A stretch of 64,000 bases of DNA from Ancylobacter koreensis. GTDB taxonomy: Bacteria > Pseudomonadota > Alphaproteobacteria > Rhizobiales > Xanthobacteraceae. The notes beneath the pieces were generated by a model. That model ran no database searches, was not told the DNA's origin, and was given only the letters and a program-made list of their open reading frames with translations. Both the position numbers and the translations under genes were made by a program. Position 1 is the first letter of the stretch, and each line of letters starts with the position of its first letter. Shown here in pieces: positions 43,957 through 52,278 of this stretch. The DNA lies in NCBI RefSeq assembly GCF_023016525.1, contig NZ_JALKCG010000001.1:558001-622000 (forward strand), in the 5' to 3' direction.

Positions 43957-44817
43957 ATGCCAATCGCGATCCTCAAGGAGCGCGCCGTCGCCCGCATCGC
44001 CGGGCCGGACGCCGCGCCTTTTCTCGACAATCTCCTCACCGCCCGCACGCCGGCGCCGGGCGAGGCACGCTACGCCGCGCTGCTGACCCCGCAGGGCAAG
44101 ATCGTCGCCGACATGATCGTGCTGGCGACCGAGGGCGGCTTCCGCCTCGACGTGCCGCGCCTTGCCGCCGCCGACCTCCTGAAGCGGCTGCAGCTCTACC
44201 GGCTGCGGGCCAAGGTGGAGATCGGCCTGCTCGATGACCTCGCCGTCGCCGTCGCCTGGGGCGGCGCGAGCCCGCTGGTCGACACGCTCGCCTATGACGA
44301 TCCGCGCCTGCCCGCGCTCGGCCGGCGCTTCCTGCTGCCGGCGGGCGAAGCCAGCCAGATCGCCATGGTGCCGGAGAGCGAATGGCACGCCCACCGCGTC
44401 GGCCTCGGCGTGCCGGAGGGCGGGCAGGATTTCCTCTATGGCGACGCCTTTCCGCATGAGGCGGACATGGACCAGCTCGGCGGCATCGACTTCGACAAGG
44501 GCTGCTATGTCGGGCAGGAGATCGTCAGCCGCATGCAGCATCGCGGCACGGCGCGCACCCGCATCATCCCGGTGGCGCTGTGCGGCCCGCCCCCCGCCGA
44601 GGGCACGCCGATCACCGCCGGCGGCAAGAGCATCGGCCGCATCGGCTCGGGCGTCGACGGGCGCGCGCTCGCCCTCGTGCGGCTGGACCGGCTGGAGGAG
44701 GCGCGCGCCGGCGGCCATGTGATCGAGGCCGAGGGCGCGGCGCTGGTGCCGGAGCGCCCCGGCTGGGTGCGCTTCTCCATCCCCGGGACCGAGGATGCGC
44801 GGGAGGCCTCGGCGTGA
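43957..44817 (+). CDS. ygfZ: Folate-binding protein YgfZ (Fe-S cluster maintenance)
   Basis: Tetrahydrofolate-dependent factor for repair or assembly of certain Fe-S enzymes, including MiaB in E. coli. ATG 43957 with GGGAG upstream; 286 residues. Signature motif is KGCYVGQEIVSRMQHRG with the conserved Cys, and AALLTPQGKIVADMIV in the N-terminal folate domain. Its end overlaps the GTG start of tag (GTGA), so the two are coupled. A miaB gene lies in the same window at 60447-61883 but in another operon. Confidence 0.94.
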   Translation: MPIAILKERAVARIAGPDAAPFLDNLLTARTPAPGEARYAALLTPQGKIVADMIVLATEGGFRLDVPRLAAADLLKRLQLYRLRAKVEIGLLDDLAVAVAWGGASPLVDTLAYDDPRLPALGRRFLLPAGEASQIAMVPESEWHAHRVGLGVPEGGQDFLYGDAFPHEADMDQLGGIDFDKGCYVGQEIVSRMQHRGTARTRIIPVALCGPPPAEGTPITAGGKSIGRIGSGVDGRALALVRLDRLEEARAGGHVIEAEGAALVPERPGWVRFSIPGTEDAREASA

Positions 44818-45398
44818 ACGTCCACACCCATGAGGACGGCCTCACGCGCTGCGCCTGGTGCGGGCAGCACCCGCTCTATGTCGCCTATCACGACAGCGAA
44901 TGGGGCGTGCCCGAGTATGACGACCGCGCGCTGTTCGAGAAACTGATCCTCGACGGCTTCCAGGCCGGCCTCGCCTGGATCACCATCCTGCGCAAGCGCG
45001 AGGGGTTTCGCGCGGCGTTCGACGGCTTCAGGCCGGAGATCGTCGCTCGTTACGGACCCGAAAAGGTTGAGACACTGATGCAGGATGCCGGCATCGTGCG
45101 CAACCGTTCCAAGATCGAATCGACCATCCGCTCGGCGCAGGTCTGGCTCGACATTCAGGAGCGCGGGCCGGGCTTCTCGAAGCTGTTGTGGGAGATCAAC
45201 GGCCCGGTGCAGGAAAATCGCCGCCAGCCGGGGGACGCGCCCATCGTCACCTCGCCGGTGGCGGTCGCCATGTCGAAGGAACTGAAGAAGCGCGGCTTCA
45301 ACTTCGTCGGCCCGACCATCGTCTACGCCTTCATGCAGGCGGTGGGCATGGTTGACGACCATGCCGTCACCTGCCACCGGCACGGCAAGGGACGATGA
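44814..45398 (+). CDS. tag: DNA-3-methyladenine glycosylase I (GTG start)
   Basis: Removes 3-methyladenine from alkylated DNA. GTG 44814 gives 194 residues. RCAWCGQHPLYVAYHDSEWGVPEYDDRALFEKLILDGFQAGLAWITIL is the Tag signature with the catalytic acidic residue and pocket Trp. Zinc ligands are the N-terminal Cys (CAWC) and late His residues in DDHAVTCHRH. GTG start rests on the 4-base overlap with ygfZ and the family's normal N-terminus. Second gene of the ygfZ-tag-HD-phosphatase operon. Confidence 0.95.
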   Translation: MNVHTHEDGLTRCAWCGQHPLYVAYHDSEWGVPEYDDRALFEKLILDGFQAGLAWITILRKREGFRAAFDGFRPEIVARYGPEKVETLMQDAGIVRNRSKIESTIRSAQVWLDIQERGPGFSKLLWEINGPVQENRRQPGDAPIVTSPVAVAMSKELKKRGFNFVGPTIVYAFMQAVGMVDDHAVTCHRHGKGR

Positions 45399-45408
45399 GG
45401 CGACACGG

Positions 45409-46095
45409 ATGAGCTCGGCCGACCGCTCCGGCCGCGCCTGGCAGCGCATGCTGTCCGGCCGCCGGCTCGACCTCATCAATCCCTCGCCGCTCGACATCGA
45501 GATCGAGGACATCGCCCACGGCCTCGCCCGCGTTGCCCGCTGGAACGGGCAGACCCATGGCGAGCACATCTTCTCGGTCGCCCAGCATTCGGTGCTGGTG
45601 GAGCTGATTGCCCGCCGGCAGGCGGCCGCGCGCGGTGTCTACCTCGACCGGCGCTGGCGGCTCGCCACCCTGCTGCACGACGCGCCGGAATATGTGGTCG
45701 GCGACATGATCAGCCCGTTCAAGGCGGTGATCGGCGGCGACTACAAGAGCGTGGAGGCGCGGCTTCTGGCGGCGGTGAGCCTGCGCTTCGGCCTGCCGGC
45801 GCACTGGCCGGCCGCCCTCGTCCAGCGCGTCAAGGCGGCCGACCGCGCCAGCGCCTTCCTGGAGGCGACGCGGCTCGCCGGCTTCGGCATCGCCGAGGCG
45901 CGGCGCTTCTTCGGCACGCCCTTCCCGCTCGACATGGCGACGGAGCGGGACTATCTCGCCCCCTGGAGCGCGGAGGAGGCCAAGGCGCGCTTCCTCACCC
46001 GCTTCCGCGAGCTCGACGCCGAGCGGGTGGCGGATGCGTGCGGCGGCGACGCCTTGGCCGAACCGTCGGGAAGAATGCCGGGAGAAACGTCATGA
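45409..46095 (+). CDS. HD-domain phosphohydrolase (YfbR-like)
   Basis: 228 residues from ATG 45409 (GATGAGG upstream). HD metal motif is spread as ARWNGQTHGEHIFSVAQHSVLV, ATLLHDAPEYVVGDMISPFKAV and a later KAADRAS with the final Asp. This resembles YfbR-type 5'-deoxynucleotidases and other HD hydrolases acting on nucleotides. It is 10 bases after tag and overlaps the phosphatase gene by four bases. Linkage to a DNA-repair glycosylase makes a nucleotide-cleaning role plausible; the substrate is inferred only. Confidence 0.86.
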   Translation: MSSADRSGRAWQRMLSGRRLDLINPSPLDIEIEDIAHGLARVARWNGQTHGEHIFSVAQHSVLVELIARRQAAARGVYLDRRWRLATLLHDAPEYVVGDMISPFKAVIGGDYKSVEARLLAAVSLRFGLPAHWPAALVQRVKAADRASAFLEATRLAGFGIAEARRFFGTPFPLDMATERDYLAPWSAEEAKARFLTRFRELDAERVADACGGDALAEPSGRMPGETS

Positions 46096-46598
46096 TCCAT
46101 GTCTGCCCGCTGTCGCGCCTCGACGAGACCGTGACCCGCACCGGCGCCGCCCATGTGCTGAGCGTGATCAATCTCGGCACGCCGGTGGCGCTGCCGGCGA
46201 GCGTGGCGCGCGACAATCACCTCTTCGTCGGCTTCAACGACATCGTGGCGCCGCAGGACGGGCTGATCCATCCGGCAGCCGAGCATGTCGACGCCATTCT
46301 CGGCTTCGTGCGCCGCTGGCCGCGCGAGGCGCCGCTGGTGGTGCACTGCTTCGCCGGCATCAGCCGCTCGACCGCCTCGGCCTATATCGCCGCCTGCGCG
46401 CTCAGCCCCTACCGCGACGAGGCGGCCATTGCGCAGGCGCTGCGTGTCTCTTCGCCCGTCGCCACGCCCAACGCGCTGCTGGTGGCGCTGGCCGATGCGG
46501 CGCTCGGCCGGCAGGGGCGCATGGTCGCCGCCGTCGCCGCCATCGGGCGCGGCCGCGAGGCCATGGAGAACGAACCCTTCGAGATCGTGCTCGACTAA
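46092..46598 (+). CDS. Tyrosine phosphatase-like protein
   Basis: 168 residues from ATG 46092, overlapping the HD gene stop (ATGA). The Cys-based phosphatase loop HCFAGISRSTASAYIAA matches H-C-x5-R-S/T. The acidic residue that would act as general acid may be in VGFNDIVAPQDGLIHP. Small proteins of this type are common in alphaproteobacteria and their substrates (phosphotyrosine or phosphoinositide-like) are unproven. Last gene of the operon, with a hairpin at its end. Confidence 0.87.
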   Translation: MIHVCPLSRLDETVTRTGAAHVLSVINLGTPVALPASVARDNHLFVGFNDIVAPQDGLIHPAAEHVDAILGFVRRWPREAPLVVHCFAGISRSTASAYIAACALSPYRDEAAIAQALRVSSPVATPNALLVALADAALGRQGRMVAAVAAIGRGREAMENEPFEIVLD

Positions 46599-46618
46599 GC
46601 GGGCTTTACCCGCCTTAG
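46595..46618. terminator. Short hairpin between convergent phosphatase and L,D-transpeptidase genes
   Basis: TAAGCGGG and CCCGCCTTA arms (one unpaired C) around a 5-base loop, overlapping both stop codons. No strong T-run on either side; possible weak two-way terminator. Confidence 0.35.
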
Positions 46619-47292
46619 CTTATCGCCGGGGCGCGGGTCGGCAGCACGACGACGCGGGTGCCGACCGGGGCGCGGCGGTACAGGTCGATGATGTCCTGGT
46701 TGATGAAGCGCACGCAGCCCGAAGACACCTGCGTGCCGATGGTCGAGGGCTCGGTGGTGCCGTGCAGGCGGTACAGCGTGTCCTGCCCGTCCTTGTAGAG
46801 ATAGAGCGCGCGGGGGCCCAGCGGGTTGTCGGCGCCGCCCGCCATGCCGCCGGCATAGGGGCCGTAGCGCTCGGGCTCGCGGGCGATCATGGTCGGGGTC
46901 GGCGTCCAGCGCGGCCAGACCGCCTTGCGGGCGATGACGCCCTCGCCGCGGAAATTATAGCCTTCCTCCTTGCCCACCCCGACGCCGTAGCGCAGCGCGC
47001 GGCCATTGGGAAGGACGAGATAAGCGAAGCGCGCGCCGGGATCGACCACGATGGTGCCAGGCTGGTAGCGGGTCGAATAGGCCACTTCCTGCCGCAGGAA
47101 CTGCGGGTCGATCTGGCTGAGGTCGACCGCCGGCACCGGGAAGGGCTCGTCGGTGATCGCCCCATACATGCTCAGATACTGCGGATCCATCGACGGCGGC
47201 AGCACCCGGCCGATGCGGGGCGACTGGGTGGTGGCGCAGCCGGCGAGGGCGAGCGGGGCGGAAATCAGGAACAGGCGACGGTCGAGTTGCAT
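46615..47292 (-). CDS. L,D-transpeptidase (YkuD/ErfK family), predicted lipoprotein
   Basis: Forms 3-3 peptidoglycan cross-links or attaches outer-membrane proteins to peptidoglycan. ATG 47292; 225 residues. RRLFLISAPLALAGCATT is a Sec/lipoprotein signal with lipobox LAGC. The catalytic motif HGTTEPSTIGTQVSSGCVRFINQDIIDLY includes the active Cys in SSGCVR. PGTIVVDPGARFAYLVLPNGRALRYGVGVGKEGY-like sequence is the family's N-terminal strand region. The role as anchor or cross-linker cannot be told from sequence. Confidence 0.93.
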   Translation of the reverse strand: MQLDRRLFLISAPLALAGCATTQSPRIGRVLPPSMDPQYLSMYGAITDEPFPVPAVDLSQIDPQFLRQEVAYSTRYQPGTIVVDPGARFAYLVLPNGRALRYGVGVGKEEGYNFRGEGVIARKAVWPRWTPTPTMIAREPERYGPYAGGMAGGADNPLGPRALYLYKDGQDTLYRLHGTTEPSTIGTQVSSGCVRFINQDIIDLYRRAPVGTRVVVLPTRAPAIS

Positions 47293-47607
47293 GATGAACG
47301 CGGACACGCTGAAGGGGGAAATGGGGGAAGGACAGTTGTTCTCACCTATAAGCCGATCTCTGGCGAATTCGTTGCGTGCCGCTTCACGGAGGCGTTAGGC
47401 AGGCTCATTGGCGCCGCGCTGTGGCCGGAGAGCCGCACCGGGCGGTGCCGAGATGGGGAGGGCGCCGCCAAGCGGCTCGCGCACTCGCGACGCATTCATT
47501 TTCATGATAGTCGTCCTGAAAATTATTCGTTATCCGCGCTGGACGCCCGGCCCTAGATTTCAGTTCCCCAAAGCCGGCGGCGCCGGCACCGCTTCGCCGA
47601 GGCCCCC
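47293..47607. other. Intergenic region between divergent L,D-transpeptidase and MFS genes
   Basis: 315 bases with no reading frame I can support. It includes an AT-richer segment (about 47495-47530, containing attttcatgatag and gaaaattattcg) likely to hold the MFS gene promoter. I see no strong hairpin or operator. Confidence 0.4.
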
Positions 47608-48846
47608 ATGTCTGCAGCCATCGACCCGCCCCGCCCCAGCCTCGCGGCCCGTGCGCCGCTCCTCGTGGTGCTGTGCGGCTGCCTCATCGCCATGCTCAGC
47701 TTCGGGCCGCGCGCCTCCTCGGGCATCTTCCTGCTGCCGATGACCGGCGAGTTCGGCTGGGGTCGCGACACGTTCGGTCTCGCCATCGCCATCCAGAACC
47801 TGCTCTGGGGCGTCGGCACTCCCTTCGCCGGCGCCGTGGCCGACCGCTTCGGCGTCACCCGCGTGCTGTGCGCGGGCGCCGTGGTCTATGCCGCCGGCCT
47901 GGCGCTGATGGCCTATTCCTCCACGCCCGGCCTCTTGCACCTGTCGGCCGGCGTGCTGATCGGCTTCGGTCTTTCCGGCTGCTCCTTCAACATCGTCCTC
48001 GCCGCTTTCGGCAAGATGCTGCCGGAGAAGTGGCGCCCGCTCTCCTTCGGCGCCGGCACCGCCGCCGGCTCCTTCGGCCAGTTCCTGTTTCCGCCGCTGG
48101 CGGCCGGGCTGAACACCACCATCGGCTGGCAGGAGACGCTGATCATCTTCGGCCTCGCCATGCTGCTGATCATGCCGTTCTCGCTGGCGCTGGCGGGCTC
48201 GCGCGCGCCGGCCCGCACGCAGGAGCCGCAGCAGACCATCGGCGCGGCGCTGGGCGAGGCGTTCCGCCATCGCTCCTATGTGCTCTTGGTGATCGGCTTC
48301 TTCACCTGCGGCTTCCAGCTCGCCTTCGTGACCACCCATCTGCCGGCCTATCTGACGGATCGGGGCCTGTCGCTGGCGGTGGGCGGCTGGACGCTGGCGG
48401 CCATCGGCCTCGCCAACATGGTGGGTTCGCTCGGCTCGGGCTGGCTGTCGAGCCGGATGCCGCGCCGCTACCTGCTGGCGGCGATCTATTTCGCGCGGGG
48501 TGTCGTCATCGCCGGTTTCGTGCTGCTGCCGGCCTCGCCCGCCATCTCCATCGGCTTCGGCGTGCTGCTGGGGCTGCTGTGGCTTTCCACCGTGCCGCCG
48601 ACCTCCGGGCTGGTGATGCTGATGTTCGGCACGCGCTATCTCGCCATGCTGTACGGTTTCGCCTTCTTCAGCCACCAGGTCGGCGGCTTCCTCGGCGTAT
48701 GGCTCGGCGGCCTGTTCTACGAGAAGCTTGGCTCCTACGATTTCGTCTGGTGGCTCTCGGTGGCGCTCAGCTTCGCCTCGGCGGTCATCAACCTGCCCAT
48801 CGTCGAGCGGCCGGTGGAGCGCGCGCCGGCGCCGCAGCCGGCGTGA
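47608..48846 (+). CDS. MFS transporter
   Basis: 412 residues with about 12 membrane helices. N-half begins APLLVVLCGCLIAMLSFGPRASSGIFLLPMTGEFGWGRDTFGLAIAIQNLLWG, with a motif-A-like loop GAVADRFGVTRVL. A central cytosolic loop (SRAPARTQEPQQTIGAALGEAFRH) separates the halves. Features such as YLTDRGLSLAVGGWTLAAIGLANMVGSLGSGWLSSRM fit the monocarboxylate/oxalate-formate antiporter branch of MFS. Substrate not predictable. Alone, with no regulator beside it. Confidence 0.9.
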   Translation: MSAAIDPPRPSLAARAPLLVVLCGCLIAMLSFGPRASSGIFLLPMTGEFGWGRDTFGLAIAIQNLLWGVGTPFAGAVADRFGVTRVLCAGAVVYAAGLALMAYSSTPGLLHLSAGVLIGFGLSGCSFNIVLAAFGKMLPEKWRPLSFGAGTAAGSFGQFLFPPLAAGLNTTIGWQETLIIFGLAMLLIMPFSLALAGSRAPARTQEPQQTIGAALGEAFRHRSYVLLVIGFFTCGFQLAFVTTHLPAYLTDRGLSLAVGGWTLAAIGLANMVGSLGSGWLSSRMPRRYLLAAIYFARGVVIAGFVLLPASPAISIGFGVLLGLLWLSTVPPTSGLVMLMFGTRYLAMLYGFAFFSHQVGGFLGVWLGGLFYEKLGSYDFVWWLSVALSFASAVINLPIVERPVERAPAPQPA

Positions 48847-49047
48847 GGCACCCGCGCGCCGGCGCCTTTTACCGGCGCGCGTTTGCGCGACATTAACCAT
48901 CGTCCTTCACCATGGTGGCGTGGTGCCGAAAGGCGTTGCGGCGGCGCCACAGTGCGGCAGGCATGTGCCCCGGCAGGCGGGCGTGGCCGGCCGCCGCGCC
49001 TTGACAAGTCAGGGTCCTCGCGGCGCATCGTAAACCTGTCCCGAGAG

Positions 49048-49566
49048 ATGGAAGCCTCGATGTCCCTGCGTTCCGCGCTTATGTCCGCCGCCCTGCTCGC
49101 CGCCGGTCTTCTGGCGCCGCTCGCGCCGGCGTCGGCCGACACGCTGTCGGCGGCCGAGGCACAGCGCTTCGTCATGGGCCGCACCTTCTCCTACACCTGC
49201 TATGAGGGCACGGTCGGCTCCGGCCGCATCATGCCGGACGGCTCGGTGGCGGGCACGATCCAGATGCACGGCAAGGGCAATGCGCGCTTCGTGACGCTGC
49301 CGGCAGGCACCATCATGGTGCGCGGGGAGAGCGTCTGCGCCAAGCTCAAGGGCATGGCCTTCCAGCCCTGCTTCGATCTGGAGAAGACCAGCGAGGTCAG
49401 CTTCCGCGGCAATCTCGCGGGGGCCAATCGTCTGTGGTGCGAGTTCAAGCGCGGCGGCAGCGGCCGCACGCGCCTTGCCGACCGCAGCGCGCCCCGCAAG
49501 CCCGCGCGCACCGAGACCGCGCAGGTCGAGGCCCTTCCGCTCGAGGCGCCCGCCGACGGTCGCTGA
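49048..49566 (+). CDS. Predicted secreted protein, unknown function
   Basis: 172 residues from ATG 49048; ATG 49060 (MSLRSALMS) is nearly as likely. Signal peptide RSALMSAALLAAGLLAPLAPASA, cleavage probably at ASA-D. The mature part has TLSAAEAQRFVMGRTFSYTCYEGTVGSGRIMPDGSVAGTIQ, and its four Cys (TCYEG, SVCAK, QPCFD, LWCEF) could make two disulfides in the periplasm. A basic Arg/Pro-rich tail follows. Such proteins are widespread in Hyphomicrobiales without assigned role. The 201 bases upstream contain no other gene. Confidence 0.75.
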   Translation: MEASMSLRSALMSAALLAAGLLAPLAPASADTLSAAEAQRFVMGRTFSYTCYEGTVGSGRIMPDGSVAGTIQMHGKGNARFVTLPAGTIMVRGESVCAKLKGMAFQPCFDLEKTSEVSFRGNLAGANRLWCEFKRGGSGRTRLADRSAPRKPARTETAQVEALPLEAPADGR

Positions 49567-49676
49567 ACGGTTTCCCGCGACGCTGCGGGCGACCCCTCCG
49601 AAGCTGCAATCGCCCGCTCCGCACGCGCCGCCCCGAGCGGGCGTCCCGCCGCCATGCGCCGGATGGGTCAGTATCG

Positions 49677-49692
49677 ATTGCAACGTTGCAAT
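49677..49692. promoter_or_regulatory. 16-bp perfect palindrome upstream of doxX
   Basis: ATTGCAACGTTGCAAT, reading the same on both strands, 111 bases before the DoxX start and inside the AT-richest part of the 49567-49803 gap. Perfect even palindromes of this size suit TetR-, LacI- or MarR-like dimers. A local duplicate TTGCAA gives promoter-like -35 elements. No regulator gene is adjacent. Confidence 0.55.
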
Positions 49693-49803
49693 ATCGGTCG
49701 GTTGATTTCGTCTATCGCGTTGCGCAAGCGGGCGAGCTACCTCGTGGGTCACGACGGGCCGGTCGTTCCGGTCCCGCTTCAATCCTGACCCAAGAGACCT
49801 GAC

Positions 49804-50229
49804 ATGATCGATTCCCGCTCTGCCCCCTACGGCGTCTTCATCCTGCGCGCCGCGCTCGGCGTCATGTGGATTTCCCATGCGCTGCTGAAATATGTCGTCT
49901 TCAGCATTCCCGGCTTTGCCGGCTATCTCGGCAGCCTCGGCCTGCCGGAAGGCCTTGCCTGGCCGATCTTCCTTGCCGAGCTTGGCGGCGGACTGCTGAT
50001 CCTGCTCGGCGTCTATGCCCGCCACGTCGCGCTGCTGCTCATCCCGCTGATGGCTGCGGCGATGAGCGTGCACATCCCCAATGGCTGGCTGTTCTCGGTG
50101 GCCGGCGGCGGCTGGGAATACCCCGCCTTCCTGATCGCCAGTTCCTTCGCGCTCTGGCTGATCGGTGACGGCGCCTTCGCGCTGCGCTCGCGTCCGCTGT
50201 TCTTCGTCGGGCGCCCCTCGGTCGCCTGA
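49804..50229 (+). CDS. DoxX family membrane protein
   Basis: 141 residues with four membrane helices: GVFILRAALGVMWISHALLKYVVF, LAWPIFLAELGGGLLILLGVY, HVALLLIPLMAAAMSVHI and a final ASSFALWLIGDGAFAL. GYLGSLGLPEGLAWP and GGGWEYPAFLIA are DoxX signatures. DoxX proteins are linked to thiol/redox stress and are often controlled by HxlR- or TetR-type regulators. ATG 49804 has AGAGAC upstream. It ends in a strong two-way terminator. Confidence 0.9.
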   Translation: MIDSRSAPYGVFILRAALGVMWISHALLKYVVFSIPGFAGYLGSLGLPEGLAWPIFLAELGGGLLILLGVYARHVALLLIPLMAAAMSVHIPNGWLFSVAGGGWEYPAFLIASSFALWLIGDGAFALRSRPLFFVGRPSVA

Positions 50230-50249
50230 GCCGCTATCGCCGGCATGAA

Positions 50250-50279
50250 AAAGGGCGGGTCCTCGCGGGCCCGCCCTTT
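50250..50279. terminator. Bidirectional terminator between doxX and the TPR gene
   Basis: Perfect 10-bp arms AAAGGGCGGG (50250-50259) and CCCGCCCTTT (50270-50279), 10-base loop, with A's before and T's after. Works for both convergent transcripts. Confidence 0.75.
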
Positions 50280-50308
50280 GGCTTGTCGATGCGTCCGTCA
50301 GGGGCGGA

Positions 50309-52132
50309 TCAGCCGCCGCCGTCCTGCCGGACATTCTCCTGCGTCTTGTCGACCGCCGCCTTCTGAGGCTCGGCAGGCGTGGCCGGGGTGACCTCGGTCT
50401 TCTGCACCTCGGCCTTGCCCGCCTTCACCCGCTCGGCCTCGTCGAGGCCGACGGCGATCTTGCGCTCGATGTCGACCAGTTCGTCCGGCTCGGGCTTGAG
50501 GTCGCGCGCATGGTTCCACTTGAAGCGGGCTTCCAGCTTGCGGCCGACCTTCCAGTAGGCGTCGCCGAGATGGTCGTTGATGACCGCCTCGTTCGGCTTC
50601 AGCTCGACCGCGCGCTCCAGCTCGCGCACCGCGTCGTCGTAATGGCCGGTGCGGTAATAGGCCCAGCCGAGGCTGTCGATGAAGAAGCCGTCGTCGGGGC
50701 GCAGCGACACGGCCTTGCGGATCATCTCCGTGCCCTGGTCGAGGTTCACGCCCTGGTCGATCCAGCTGTAGCCGAGATAGTTCAGCACATGCGGCTGGTC
50801 GGGCTTGAGCGCCAGTGCCTTCTTGAGGTCGGCTTCCGACTTGTCCCAGTGCTTGGTGCGCTCGTAGCAGGTGCCGCGGAAGTAGAAGAGCATCCAGTCG
50901 GCGGCGGCCGGCGTCTGAAGCTGGTCGATCGCCTTGGTATAGACGGCCGCCGCCTCGGCGAACTGCTCGTTCGAGCGCAGCACGTCGCCCAGCGCCATGA
51001 TCGAGCGCTGGTCCTTCGGGTTGTCGGCGACCACCTTCTCCAGCACGGCGCGCGCGTCGTCGAACTTGCCGACGGCGTCGAGGTTGAGGGCGCGCTGCAC
51101 CTCGGCGTTGATCTTGAAGGGCGAGGAGGCCGGCACCTGCTCGTACAGCGCGATGGCGTCCTCATGCCGCTTCATCGATTCGAACAGGTCGGCCAGCGTG
51201 ATGTCGATCAGCGCGTGCGAGGGATCGAGCCAGCGGCCGAGCTGGAGATAGACGAGGGCGAGATCCTCGCCGCCCTGCCGGCCAAGCGCGGCACCGATGG
51301 AGTAGAGCGCCTCGGCCGCGCCGCCGGCGGGCGTCGTCACCAGCGGGGGCAGGGTCTTGCCGGCCTTGAGCTGCTCGATGGAGCGCGACACCAGCGGATC
51401 GTTCGGCACCAGCCGGTCGAACGCCTCGAAGGTCTCGATGGCGACATCCTTGCCGGCGTTGCGCGAAGCCCAGCGGGCATAGCCATCGACGACGCGCAGG
51501 GTACGAGGGTCGATCTTCAGCGCGCTTTCCAGCCGCTGCCCGGCTTCCTTCTTCACGCCGGCGGCGTCGAGGATGAGGCCGGCGTGGAAATCCTTGAAGC
51601 CGGCATACCATTCCGGGCCCTGCAGCGCGTCGATGGCGGCGACGCCGGCGCGCGCATTGCCCGAGCCGAACTGGCTCCAGGCGGTCAGCAGCGTCGAGTT
51701 GAGCTCGGCGATGGCGCCCTGGCCGGAGCGGCGCAGATTGCTGCGCGCGGTGACGTACTGCTTGCCCTTGATCGCCTTCACGCCGAGCACCAGCCGGGCC
51801 AGCGTGTGTTCGGGGTCGATGCGCACGATGCGCTGGGCGAGGTCCACCGCCTCGTCGATCGAGCCCTCGGCGAGCAGGGTGAGGAAGGCGCGCTCGAGCA
51901 GTTCGCCGCTGCGCGGGAAGATGCGCACCAGCTCACGGTAATAGGCGGCGGCGGCGGATGTGTCGCGCTCGGCGATGGCGAGGCGCGCGGCGAGGTAGTT
52001 GCCGGCCGGCGCTGAGCGGGCGATGAACTCCGCCGAAGGCGCGTCCGCCAGCACGGGCGAAGCCGCGCCGAGCGCAGTGAGCGTTGCGAGAATGGCCGCT
52101 CCCGGCCGCAGCGACAAGCGTCGGAACGTCAA
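50309..52132 (-). CDS. Tetratricopeptide-repeat periplasmic protein (TTG start)
   Basis: 607 residues. Start at TTG 52132, 7 bases after a perfect AGGAGG; reading on to 52165 would include that site. Signal peptide TFRRLSLRPGAAILATLTALGAASPVLADA. At least ten TPR-like helix pairs follow; clear ones are AAAYYRELVRIFPRSGELLERAF, HWDKSEADLKKALALKPDQPHVLNYLGYSWID and HYDDAVRELERAVELKPNEAVINDHLGDAYWKVGRKLEARF. The C-terminus is a Lys/Glu/Pro/Thr tail. Probably a scaffold in cell-envelope processes; the partner is unknown. Confidence 0.88.
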   Translation of the reverse strand: MTFRRLSLRPGAAILATLTALGAASPVLADAPSAEFIARSAPAGNYLAARLAIAERDTSAAAAYYRELVRIFPRSGELLERAFLTLLAEGSIDEAVDLAQRIVRIDPEHTLARLVLGVKAIKGKQYVTARSNLRRSGQGAIAELNSTLLTAWSQFGSGNARAGVAAIDALQGPEWYAGFKDFHAGLILDAAGVKKEAGQRLESALKIDPRTLRVVDGYARWASRNAGKDVAIETFEAFDRLVPNDPLVSRSIEQLKAGKTLPPLVTTPAGGAAEALYSIGAALGRQGGEDLALVYLQLGRWLDPSHALIDITLADLFESMKRHEDAIALYEQVPASSPFKINAEVQRALNLDAVGKFDDARAVLEKVVADNPKDQRSIMALGDVLRSNEQFAEAAAVYTKAIDQLQTPAAADWMLFYFRGTCYERTKHWDKSEADLKKALALKPDQPHVLNYLGYSWIDQGVNLDQGTEMIRKAVSLRPDDGFFIDSLGWAYYRTGHYDDAVRELERAVELKPNEAVINDHLGDAYWKVGRKLEARFKWNHARDLKPEPDELVDIERKIAVGLDEAERVKAGKAEVQKTEVTPATPAEPQKAAVDKTQENVRQDGGG

Positions 52133-52150
52133 GTGTGAACCTCCTGCGGC

Positions 52151-52185
52151 AAGCCGCGCGACCACGATGCCGTGGCGCGCGGCTT
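52151..52185 (-). promoter_or_regulatory. 15-bp hairpin directly ahead of the TPR gene's ribosome-binding site
   Basis: Arms AAGCCGCGCG + CCACG and CGTGG + CGCGCGGCTT with a 4-base loop and one unpaired base. On the transcript (minus strand) it ends 5 bases before AGGAGG (52145-52140). It could insulate the start site from upstream RNA, protect the 5' end or stop read-through from the DUF883/holin-like genes; there is no T-run. The rest of the 52133-52278 gap is unremarkable. Confidence 0.6.
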
Positions 52186-52278
52186 CGGCCTTTCTGGCAG
52201 ATTGGTCCTTTTTAGCCGCCCCTGCAATAACGAGAGGCTAATGGGGACCGGACCCCACGAGGTCCGAGGATCACATTT

